From Amblyomma americanum (taxonomy: Eukaryota > Arthropoda > Arachnida > Ixodida > Ixodidae), in the NCBI RefSeq assembly GCF_052857255.1, contig NC_135502.1, positions 155,730,599-155,794,598 on the forward strand: a DNA stretch of 64,000 nucleotides, written 5' to 3'. The stretch's first letter is position 1. Each line of letters begins with the position of its first letter. Shown here one piece after another: positions 55,851 through 64,000 of the stretch. The notes under the pieces were generated by a model, which did not search any database, was not told the origin of the DNA, and worked only from the letters and a program-made list of their open reading frames with translations. The position numbers and the translations under genes are program-made.

Positions 55851-57689
55851 CCCGTGATATTTGCTCTATGACTGGTAAATAATTTATAATTGTCCTTCTC
55901 CTTGTTTCAGTATTATCAACCCAACGATGGCTGCGACGTGTAGATAGTTTTCAGGCCATGTCAAAAGCAAGAAAGCTGGTAATATAACTGCTGCTATGGC
56001 ATTTGTTGTCATTCAAGCTTTTGAAACAGGCTGTTTTAGGTGTTGCAGTGCTATAAAACTGCATATCAACATTTATATTTTAGCCTTTTCCATGCCTCAG
56101 CAGACCTAAAGGCCAACTAGGCATCACAGCCATCATTCGGCTGATCAAGCCTAAACAACATCAGAGAAGGGAATGGAATTATAAATTATTTAATGGTAGG
56201 CAAATACCACTTGGGGATTCATGTATTCTAATGTATAATGCAGCGTTTAAAAATATGTGACCAAAGTTACGTTTTTATAGTCCTTGAAACTTATTCTTTA
56301 GGTGTTGTCTATTTCACTGTTCTCAATTTGCAGAGGTAGCAATGTTCAGTACTGCTTACCTTCTTTTTGTTGTTCTCTTCTCATTCATTGGTTGGGCCCT
56401 GTTTTCCTGTGTTATTTTTTGTTCTGTAATCGCATAGTGCATCCCTTCTTTTTGTTTGTGCACCACTTCTGTTCAGTGTTTTTTGGTGGCAGGCCTCATG
56501 ACAGCTGGCAGCTTTCCTTTCATTTTTGCCTTCTCCTCTGACAATGCTCATGGTACTAGACAAAATATAGTTTACTGAAAGGCTGAATTCTAAATTGTAC
56601 AGCATCATTAAGGTGCCCTCTTCCTTTTTAGCACATGTCAATAATGGTGATACCTACTGTTGCCAAGAATCTTACATTGACACAAATTTGTTTCACAAGT
56701 GCAGGGCATGCTTTGCTCTCGTGTAGAGTTTGTGCATTTACAGTGTATAGTTTGTACATGGTCTCTTAGTTGGTGACTGACACAGTGGCCTCAGTGGCTG
56801 AATTTTATATTATTATGAAGGTTATAATTTCTTTTTCTCACTGCTGATGAGCTTTAGAGGAGCTTATGATGCCTTCAAGAGTCATGTCTTTTTTATTGCT
56901 TTAGTTAGGATACTGAGGCTCAAATGAGCGAGCATCTGAGGCCAAAATACCAGTATAACTTCGTGCGGTTTGTCAGCTTCCTTTATGATGTGCATAACTG
57001 TTCAAGTAGGAAATAATTTCAGGTCTTAGTGGCCCTTCATTTGTTTTTGCTTTTCAGCTTTTATGCCAGATGTCAGATTTTGGAGGGTAGTTTGTCACAT
57101 CCTTCATCCTTAAAGTAGGTAGCACAATGTACCAGCCGTGACAATTGGTCTTTATAACTAAGCACCCCACCCTTCCTTTATGAGCACACCAAAGCTGATA
57201 TCTGATGGCAACTTTGATGAGTATTGACACCTGAAGTTGTCTTGTTACAAGCATAATGTTACGGACCACTTTAAAATTTCCTTATGCGATTGGGTTCAAA
57301 TCATGTTTTTGCTTGCTGTCAAACTGGCTCAACGGCACTTTCATTGTAAAAATTAGTATAACACTTGGAAAAGGCAGCCAGGTCCTTCATTGAATGTGAG
57401 TGGTGCACACTGGAATCCTGCTCCTGCAGCAAATCATGTGGGTCATATTGGAGGTTGTGTTAAAAAGTATTGAAGCATAGATATGAAAATGGTGATACAG
57501 AGTTATTACCATTTTGTGGCCCTTGACCAAATTCTGTCTTTTAAAGGCACTGTACTAAAAAGAAACTGAAGTGCACTGGAGCCGCTGGAAACCTTATGTG
57601 TGAAAAAAGGCATACTGACTGTGCTCATGACAATTTGATGATTGTGCAAATTTTCAAAATGACCATTTTACTACTTCTTTATGAACATT
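55851..57689. other. AT-rich stretch without a recognisable gene
   Basis: A 79-codon hydrophobic, F/C-rich frame (56302-56541) and an 86-codon antisense frame overlap there. Neither has a family motif, and the T-rich sequence alone explains the hydrophobicity. No other feature was found. Confidence 0.4.
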
Positions 57690-57699
57690 TGATTTTGCC

Positions 57700-57730
57700 T
57701 ATATAAGGGACGCCTGCGCCTTCCATCAGC
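57700..57730 (+). promoter_or_regulatory. TATA box and initiator at the LINE 5' end
   Basis: TATATAAGG starts at 57700; 27 nt downstream TCAGCAG (57726-57732) resembles an arthropod initiator. The spacing is right for an RNA polymerase II start near 57727, just before ORF1 (ATG at 57752). If the TATA box lies outside the element, it may be a flanking promoter. Confidence 0.5.
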
Positions 57731-57751
57731 AGTGGACACGGCAACACCGTC

Positions 57752-58519
57752 GTGACAATGTCCACTGATGTGCCATTATTTGTGCAGGTTGGTGGACGAA
57801 AATATTGCTGCCGTAGCAACTGCCTTTTTTTGATCGTGTTGCCGTGTCCACGCACATTGCTGGTTTGCTTTAGTGATTGTATCTCAATTGTAGGCCTGTT
57901 GTTTAAGTTATCCGGTGACGTTGAGGAAAATCCTGGCCCGGATACAATGGAAATGATTCAACAAGTAATTTCTTCTCAAACTGAAATCCTCAGCAAATTA
58001 AGCGAAATACAGGAAAACCAAACATCGTCTGAAGCAAGAATTCTGGACATGCAATCCAGGCTGTCTGCTATAGAACAAAAGCTACAAACCTTTGACGAGT
58101 CTCGGGATAGGCTTTCGAAACTAGAAACTTTTGCTGAAAGATGTGAAATAGAAATGACTACAGTTTCGAGAAAACTTGATGAGTTGGAAAACCGCTCGCG
58201 GCGCAATAACTTGATTGTACGCGGAGTCAAGGAGGAGGAATCAGAGAGTGAAGAGGACCTACTACAGAAAGTAAACAATGACATCTTTGATAAAACTATG
58301 AAACAAAGGGTGGACACTATTGAAAGGATTCACCGACTTGGAAAGAGGGAACCAGGTAGAGACCGTCCGATTATTAATAAACTTACTGACTTTAGGGATA
58401 AGATGAAAATAATGAGTAACTGTTTCAACCTAAAAGGCACTCAATTTAGTGTAAATGAAGATTTTTCTAAAAGGGTTGTGGAAATACGAAAAAAACCGTT
58501 GGAACTCCTGTGCCGATGA
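57752..58519 (+). CDS. LINE ORF1: 2A leader, coiled coil, RRM-like protein (frameshifted at C-terminus)
   Basis: 255 codons. Residues 1-54 form a hydrophobic, cysteine-rich leader. Residues 55-63 are GDVEENPGP, the intact 2A recoding motif; translation there would release the leader and restart at P63. Residues about 68-145 are a heptad-like coiled coil (ILSKLSEIQENQ, LSAIEQKLQTF). Residues about 145-250 are an RRM-like nucleic-acid-binding segment typical of CR1/L1-type ORF1 (RRNNLIVRGVKEEE, RIHRLGK). The frame ends at 58519 after a run of seven A bases near 58490. Another frame continues with plausible ORF1 sequence (ADERKNGVKAKLIFDKLK), so a frameshift shortened the protein. The role would be RNA binding and chaperoning of the element. 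Confidence 0.8.
   Translation: MTMSTDVPLFVQVGGRKYCCRSNCLFLIVLPCPRTLLVCFSDCISIVGLLFKLSGDVEENPGPDTMEMIQQVISSQTEILSKLSEIQENQTSSEARILDMQSRLSAIEQKLQTFDESRDRLSKLETFAERCEIEMTTVSRKLDELENRSRRNNLIVRGVKEEESESEEDLLQKVNNDIFDKTMKQRVDTIERIHRLGKREPGRDRPIINKLTDFRDKMKIMSNCFNLKGTQFSVNEDFSKRVVEIRKKPLELLCR
57914..57940 (+). other. 2A-type ribosome-skipping motif
   Basis: Encodes GDVEENPGP, which exactly fits the D(V/I)ExNPGP consensus. 2A motifs cause omission of the G-P peptide bond during translation. They are known in viruses and in ORF1 or ORF2 leaders of some non-LTR retrotransposons (for example L1Tc in trypanosomes and CR1/L2-type elements in animals). Confidence 0.92.
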
Positions 58520-58659
58520 ACGAAAGAACGGCGTGAAAGCTAAGTTAATTTTTGATAAGTTAAAGTCAAGAATACCTTATACGCATTGAACGAGGAGACC
58601 AAGCAGCGGTTCAAATGCCAGTTTGCCAGTAGCACTAGCAATGAGTGACTAAACAATCA

Positions 58660-59516
58660 TAAGACGCTCTGCTTTAAAATTATAAATGGGAACGCTAGGA
58701 GCAAGCTTAACAAGGTTGACGCCATAGAAAGTATATGCCTTGAACATGAACCCGATATTATGGTAATCACAGAGACATGGCTACATAAAGATATTAGAGA
58801 CTGAAGTTGCTCCCCCAAACTACTCCATAGTACGAAAAGACCGTGAAAGGAGGGGTGGTGGTGTTGCAATACTGGTTAAGAGTAATATAGTATTCTCAGT
58901 CATAGAAGGGTTTGATGATTTAGAAACTGCATGGATTAAAACCAGACTGAATGGTCGTACTGTCTTAGTGGGTGCTTTCTACAGAGCTCCCAATTCAACC
59001 ATAGACGTGCTTGATAACCTAAATAGGTTACTGGACCTAAATGTACACTTTGGTGACAATATTATGCTGACAGGTGATTTTAATTTGCCAGGAAGTGATT
59101 GGGTGTCGCTTTCTCCCGGCAGAGTTGATACAGCTAGCAGTGAACATCTGATCGAACTCGCCTATTGCCATGGTTTGACTCAGATTGTTGAAAAGAGTAC
59201 GAGAGTATGTACGACGTCATCCTCGATACTAGACTTTGTCTTTTTGTCATCTGGTCAACTAGAGTTTTTGCTGAGTTGTGATGTTGAAAAAGGATTGTCT
59301 GACCATAAAATGGCGATTATGTCGCTCAATATGACTCACGAAATATGTCACAAATCTTGCATAAAGACTGTTTTGAATTTTGCGGCTGCCGATAATGTCG
59401 GATTACTGGACTACCTTGAAATCTCGTTTGATGAATTCATGTGTTTATATCAAGACGGACTTGGCACAGATAAGTTGTGGGATTTTTTTGCAAACATGAC
59501 AGCGAAAGCAATTTAG
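58660..59516 (+). pseudogene. LINE ORF2 apurinic-type endonuclease domain
   Basis: APE-type endonuclease motifs in order: TETWL near 58765, ERRGGGVAIL near 58850, GAFYRAPNS near 58972, GDFNLPG at 59073-59093, LDFVF near 59232 and SDHK near 59297. In the family these carry the metal-binding and catalytic residues that nick target DNA. The first part (to about 58803) lies in another frame, and a TAG at 59514 closes the second part. The domain is complete apart from the frame breaks. Confidence 0.85.
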
Positions 59517-61345
59517 ATTTTCATTCCTAAAACCACGATCATAACAAAAAGGAAGCATCCTTGGATTAATAGACATTATTAACGAAAAACGACAGCTCAA
59601 AAGGAAACGAAAAAGGTGCTCACAATACCCAAGCCCTGAATTAAAAACCTCCATATGTCGTATGAGCCAAGAGTTAAAGCGACTCATCAAAGAAAGTAAA
59701 AATACCTTTTACAGTCAGACTCTCACCAGATTTCTTACTGAAGCGCCCAGTAAGTTCTGGCGATATAAAAATGGCGGCGGTAAACCTCACCATTCTAATG
59801 AAGAAGTGAGCCCCCAGAGGGCTGAAAGTTTTAATTCGTTTTTTGCATCTGTTTTCACTGAAGATGACGGCGAATCACCGTTTTTTGAGCCTCCAGGTTG
59901 CCCTCCTATACCCGATTCAGAAATAAGTGAAGAAGGAGTTCTGAAACTCCTTTTGAATATCAACACTAAAAAGAACTCAGGACCGGACGGTATCCCGAAT
60001 GAATTCTTATATAGATATGCAGAGTGGAATTCTAAATTTCTTACCAAAATCTTTCAATCGTCTATCGACAGTAGTTGTGTTCCCATTGGCTGGAAATGTG
60101 CGAAAATAGTGCCTGTGCATAAAAATGGTCCCTCTTCTAACGTTGAAAATTATAGACCCATTTCCCTCATTAGCACGTGTTCCAAGTTACTCGAACATAT
60201 TATGTACGCTCACTTATCAACTTTTCTTGAGAGTAACAATCACCTATTTGTAAACCAGCATGGCTTACGCAAGGGGCTTTCTACCATCACACAACTCACG
60301 GAAACTGTACATGATCTTTCCAATCAATTAATTCCCGCATGCAAACAGACATCGTATATTTGGACTTTGCAAAGGCGTTTTATAAGGTTTCGCACACTAA
60401 GCTATTACTAAAAATCAGTGCTATATTTAAAATGAAACTATAACTAAGTGGTTCAGGTCATATCTTTCGTCTAGAGCACAGTATGTTCTGGTTCAAGAGT
60501 ATAAATCCAACATCATGCCAGTCGATTCCGGTGTTCCCCAGGGCAGCGTTCTGGGCCCTCTCTTGTTTTTGATCTTCATCAACGACTTGCCTGTTGGTTT
60601 GAGCGTTCCAGTTAGACTGTATGCAGATGACTGCATCGTTTATAAACAAATTAATACTCCAGAAGATCAGGCAGAACTCAATCAAAACTTGCAGAAAATA
60701 CATGAATGGTGTAAGGTGTGGCAGATGGCATTAAATTCAAACAAAACAGATTTTATGACCATTACAAGAAAGAAAACTGTCCTTGATTACAGTTACAGCA
60801 TTAATGGTAGATTACTAACTAGAGTAAGTAACTTTAAATACCTCGGAGTAACACTCACATCTGACTTACGCTGGAATTCACACATAGATAATGTATGTAC
60901 TAAGGCTTCCAGGGCACTCTGGAGCTTGAGACGCAATATGTGCAGTGCAACTCCTGAAATAAAAAGTCTGGTTTTCAAAAGCCTAGTTGGGCCTATCCTC
61001 GAATATGCAAAAGTTGTCTGGGACCCGTACACTGCTTCCAACTGTTCTAAGCTGGAAAGAATCCAGCGTCTCGGAGCAAGGTTTATATTTAATAGGTATC
61101 GTTATTCTGATTCTCCAACTTCTTTGTGTAAATCTGCTGATTTGCAAACACTTGACATTAACACCAAATGCGACCGACTCAAGTTTCTTTTCCAGATCGC
61201 TAACCACTACTTGAAAATCGATCAAACAAAATACTTTGAAATTAAAACAGGGAAACATCACGCCATCGTCACAGTTTGTACATCCCAATGCCGCCTGTCA
61301 GAAATGATTGCTTTAAATTTAGTTTTTTCCCGAGAGCCATTAAGG
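59517..61345 (+). pseudogene. LINE ORF2 reverse-transcriptase domain
   Basis: RT motifs in order: KKNSGPDGIPNEFL near 59972; NYRPISLISTCSKLLEH near 60147; HGLRKGLSTITQLTETVHDL near 60259; motif A LDFAKAF near 60361, in a frame shifted at about 60345, where the aspartate two residues later is tyrosine (TAT); motif B GVPQGSVLGPLLF near 60530; motif C YADD at 60620-60631; and the thumb with GPILEYAKVVWDPYT near 60990. Further frame breaks lie between 60411 and 60515 and near 61325. The catalytic YADD is intact, but the protein cannot be made as one chain. Confidence 0.88.
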
Positions 61346-61581
61346 AATTGAATATGTTACCAAACTCCGTTGTCACGTAACAATCACTTAGCGAATTTTT
61401 AGATAAACTGCACAATGTTTTATGTTCTGCTTGATTTCTATGACAATGTTTTTGTTTTGTTCAAGTGGCAAACACAATTATGTATGAAATTTAGTGTTGA
61501 TCTCAGTGTTTGTTTAATGTGTTCTTTTTCTGTTTCAAGATTGATATCCACTCCTGTAATAGCCCGCCCAGGGCTGACAGT

Positions 61582-61613
61582 ATGAATAAATGAAAATGAA
61601 ATGAAATGAAATG
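61582..61613 (+). repeat. LINE 3' pentanucleotide tail
   Basis: Repeats of TGAAA/ATGAA follow GCTGACAGTATGAATAAA. Short 3' tandem tails of this kind are usual for CR1/L2-type elements. Confidence 0.8.
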
Positions 61614-62027
61614 TACTCTCTAGTGTCACATAAGGTTTAATGACAGAACTTGTCTCTAATTTTTCTTTGCACTTTAGTTTTGTTTCTATTTATATTTTGT
61701 ATTTCTTAGCATGAACACCACAAGCCATGTACTCCTGTATTATTTTGTATAAAGAAACAGTGGCAAGTCAAGTATCTCTGCGTGTTGGCCCCTCGTTGAA
61801 CACTATTCTAAGGTACTAAGTTGTTTGCCTTGGACTATATCAATAGCTCATGCGCTTCTAGCTGAAAAAATAATGTTTCGTTCAATTTTGACTACAAGAA
61901 CTTTGCTAACTAGGCAGCATGTTGAGGACAAGTTAGATTTACTACAGGTCAACCGGCATTAGTGCCTTGCTCGACAAGGGTATGGGCAAGAACTGCAATT
62001 AGAAAATTGCTCTTACCAGTCACTGCG
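61614..62027. other. Spacer, no gene
   Basis: Nothing recognised between the LINE tail and the SINE. Confidence 0.45.
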
Positions 62028-62257
62028 AAGCCACCGCGGTGGCTGAGTGGTTATGGCACTCGGCTGCTGGCCTGAAAGACGCGAATTCAATCCCGGCCGC
62101 GGCGGTCAAATTTCGATGAAGGCGAAATTTTTAGGCCTGTGGACTGTGCGGTGTCAGAGCACTCTAAAGAACCCCAGGTGGTCGAAACTTCTGGAGCCAT
62201 TCATTACGGTGTCTCTCAGCCACAGTCGCTTTGGGACGTTAAATCCATATAAACCAA
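62028..62257 (+). mobile_element. tRNA-derived SINE, Ruka-like (copy 2), with target-site duplication
   Basis: 230 bp. A box TGGCTGAGTGG at 62040-62050 and B box GAATTCAATCC at about 62083-62093. The body shares AAAGAACCCCAGG and GACGTTAAATCC-type words with copy 1 at 5222. It is flanked by ACCAGTCACTGCG (62015-62027) and ACCAGTCACCGCG (62258-62270), a 13-bp duplication with one difference, which fixes the ends of the insertion. Confidence 0.85.
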
Positions 62258-62270
62258 ACCAGTCACCGCG

Positions 62271-62890
62271 TGTTGATTTAAACACTGGCAGTGCTCCTAC
62301 TATTTTTATTTTCAGTATTTGCTACCACACATACTAATGTGCGATTTTCAGGGATGAAGTCAATTTGTTTCAATAATTGTGCAGTTAAAGTTGCATGTTC
62401 TAAAATTCGAAGCAAGCAGTTGCCTTTTGTACTTCACACTACTATCAGAACTCACCACTATTGCATGACATCATCAACGTCAAGGTGCAAGTCTTGTGTT
62501 GGTAATAAACGAAATGATTTCTTACTTTCTTGCTTCAACTGGCGTTAACGTATACTGCTGTGTTTGCTGTGAAGCGTACAAATACAAATATTATCATATT
62601 AGTGGCTGCAAATATGGCTAAGAATTTTTATATGCGTGTTCTTTTTCTATTAGGTGTATCTAAATTCAAGGTAGAGAAGGCAGTGTATTACACCGTGAAG
62701 GGAATCCCAAAGGATGCAGTATTTCAGAAGAGAACTGCCATTCCCATCTGGTCAACAGAAGCTGTTGTACTATGCAGTTCCAGTGGCAGGTGCTCAGGAG
62801 GTGACAGCGGAAGGCAAGGAAAAGGTTCTCCACAAGGCTAAGCATAGAGGGCTGGGATAGTCGGTTCTGTGAAGAATTATGAGACATCAT
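62271..62890. other. Stretch without a recognisable gene
   Basis: Open frames of 85-103 codons (62291-62841) lack motifs. Nothing else seen. Confidence 0.4.
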
Positions 62891-62961
62891 TCCAGCGCCC
62901 AAAAATATGTCCGGTGTCCGTGGTGTCTATCCTCTTCGTTCGTGTATTTTTGTGCGCTGGA
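62891..62961. repeat. 71-bp palindrome, related to the one at 14636
   Basis: Arms TCCAGCGCCCAAAAATA (62891-62907) and, on the other strand, TCCAGCGCACAAAAATA (62945-62961), one mismatch, with a 37-nt centre. The AGCGCACAAAAA word is shared with the arm ends at 14643-14654. Confidence 0.75.
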
Positions 62962-64000
62962 GTGTGAAAAATGGATGAACTGAGAGGTAATTGCTAGCTG
63001 TAGCTGGATTTATCTCAGGGGCATATACTCACTCCATCAGTGTAAGTGAGAATTACGACTCAGCTTTGTTAGGGGTTTATAATATGAAAGCACCAAACAA
63101 AGGATAATGCCAAACATACAAGACGTGATCAAATAATTGTAGATGTTGTCTTCATGTGAAAGTTTATTTACAGGAGGTTGATTGATGGTTTCAGTTAGCT
63201 CGTGTGAGGATAAAAGCAGCTTAAAAGCCTAGGCTCTATGTGCAGTGCGGCAGTGCATGATCAGAGAAATTACTCATAATGAACAACTTTTATTGAATAT
63301 GTACTTCTCATGCCATGGAAACAGAAGACGGACGGTACTTAGCAGTCATTTGCCCTGAAGCTTGGTTTTTAGGTACTGAGGCCTAAGTGATGCTGACTCA
63401 GTATAGGCATTCGTGGGTGCCGCCACATTTGCCATCGTCCATGAACCCTCTGGTTGCCTCTACTTAACAACGAAAATTTGTATGTTATAACTTGTAGCCA
63501 TCGGTGAAAGCATTTTGCATGGAAATAAGCTTGAATTGAATGCTAGCTGGCCTATTGTTTAACTGTCAGATGCCATGATGGAAGTGACTGTTAGAGTCCA
63601 TCATGTAGCCCATAATAAGCCCCTGTTTGCCATTACCTTCTCTGCTCTCTTGTCTAGCTGTTATGCATACAGTTTTACAAATCACATTCTAACTTCGGCT
63701 ACTTCAGTTTACACGTAAAAAGATTTTGGCTACTTTTTACTCAAGCATAGGTGTGCTTGAGCACTCTTTCGCTAGCTTTGCTGCATGCTTTGCAAAAATA
63801 GTTTGTAACATTGAATATGACAAAGCATATCTTAGCCACTTTTTTCACACTTAGCAGGAACGGCCCGGTGGGGCCTGTAGAGATGGCTCGAAGCGGTTGC
63901 AATGTTTTGTTGCATACATGTTGGGAGGAATCATGCGACTTGTGAGTTATGTATATGTGTGGCAGTAAACATTGCTACTTTGGAAAAGGCACTATAGTGG
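62962..64000. other. AT-rich stretch without a recognisable gene
   Basis: No motif, RNA gene or repeat was recognised to the end of the window. Confidence 0.45.

Larger units (their letters stand above)
57690..61613 (+). mobile_element. Full-length but inactive CR1/L2/Jockey-group LINE with a 2A motif
   Basis: About 3.9 kb with a complete order: TATA/initiator 5' end, ORF1 (2A motif, coiled coil, RRM-like segment), ORF2 with APE-type endonuclease and RT, then a short 3' UTR with a TGAAA-type pentanucleotide tail (61582-61613). No RNase H domain is seen. At least five frameshifts or stops lie in ORF1 (58494), EN (58800), the EN-RT linker (59514), RT motif A region (about 60345) and C-terminus (about 61325). 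Its RT resembles the truncated copy at 9605-10933. A clear target-site duplication was not found. Confidence 0.88.

Noticed and set aside
56302..56541. Hydrophobic 79-codon frame as a membrane protein
   Set aside because: T-rich composition explains it; no conserved motif or gene context.

Overview
The window looks like non-genic nuclear DNA of a chelicerate, most likely a hard tick (Ixodida). The main reasons are two tRNA-derived SINEs that resemble the Ruka family of ixodid ticks, several LINE lineages, long-arm fold-back repeats, an invertebrate Ty3/Gypsy element and eukaryotic base composition without operons. I found no convincing host protein-coding gene. All recognisable coding sequence belongs to retrotransposons, and most of it is broken.

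Layout. 1-11 kb: AT-rich DNA with decayed LINE fragments (RTE-like RT near 1.0-1.4 kb, a LINE 3' end near 1.8-2.0 kb, an RTE-like 3' end near 6.6-6.9 kb, a CR1/Jockey-type RT at 9.6-10.9 kb), a terminal-inverted-repeat element (2.07-2.73 kb), a Ruka-like SINE (5.2 kb) and small tandem duplications. 11-15 kb: a GGAT/GGAC microsatellite, then a decayed minus-strand LINE (endonuclease, RT, C-terminal zinc motif) next to a nearly perfect 108-bp palindrome. 15-22 kb: a TA-flanked MITE, a fold-back element with arms of about 260 bp, a second copy of the 2.07-kb TIR family and a GC-rich block of unknown nature.

22.0-43.8 kb: the dominant feature, about 21.8 kb of a degenerate 16-bp minisatellite (consensus ATGGAGTTTCTCCAAC, itself a small dyad). 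It is organised into higher-order blocks (A, B, C) that recur with a period near 4.1-4.2 kb. One B+A block is repeated 12.19 kb away, close to three periods. The array changes within one monomer into a second tandem array (342-bp units, 43.8-45.5 kb) whose copies decay rightwards.

46.3-51.7 kb: a complete minus-strand Ty3/Gypsy retrotransposon with LTRs that differ only by a 3-bp indel, intact gag and intact pol (protease, RT, RNase H, integrase), PBS and polypurine tract. It is the youngest element here. 53.7-55.9 kb: a 133-bp palindrome and a 1.55-kb fold-back element. 57.7-61.6 kb: a full-length but frameshifted CR1/L2/Jockey-type LINE. Its ORF1 carries an intact 2A translational-recoding motif (GDVEENPGP) behind a cysteine-rich hydrophobic leader, and its 5' end has a TATA box and initiator. 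62.0-62.3 kb: a SINE with a 13-bp target-site duplication, followed by another palindrome.

Functionally, only the Gypsy element looks coding-competent. The LINEs could have supplied enzymes for SINE movement in the past. The satellite and fold-back repeats are structural DNA. All identifications are by eye from motifs; no database search was run.
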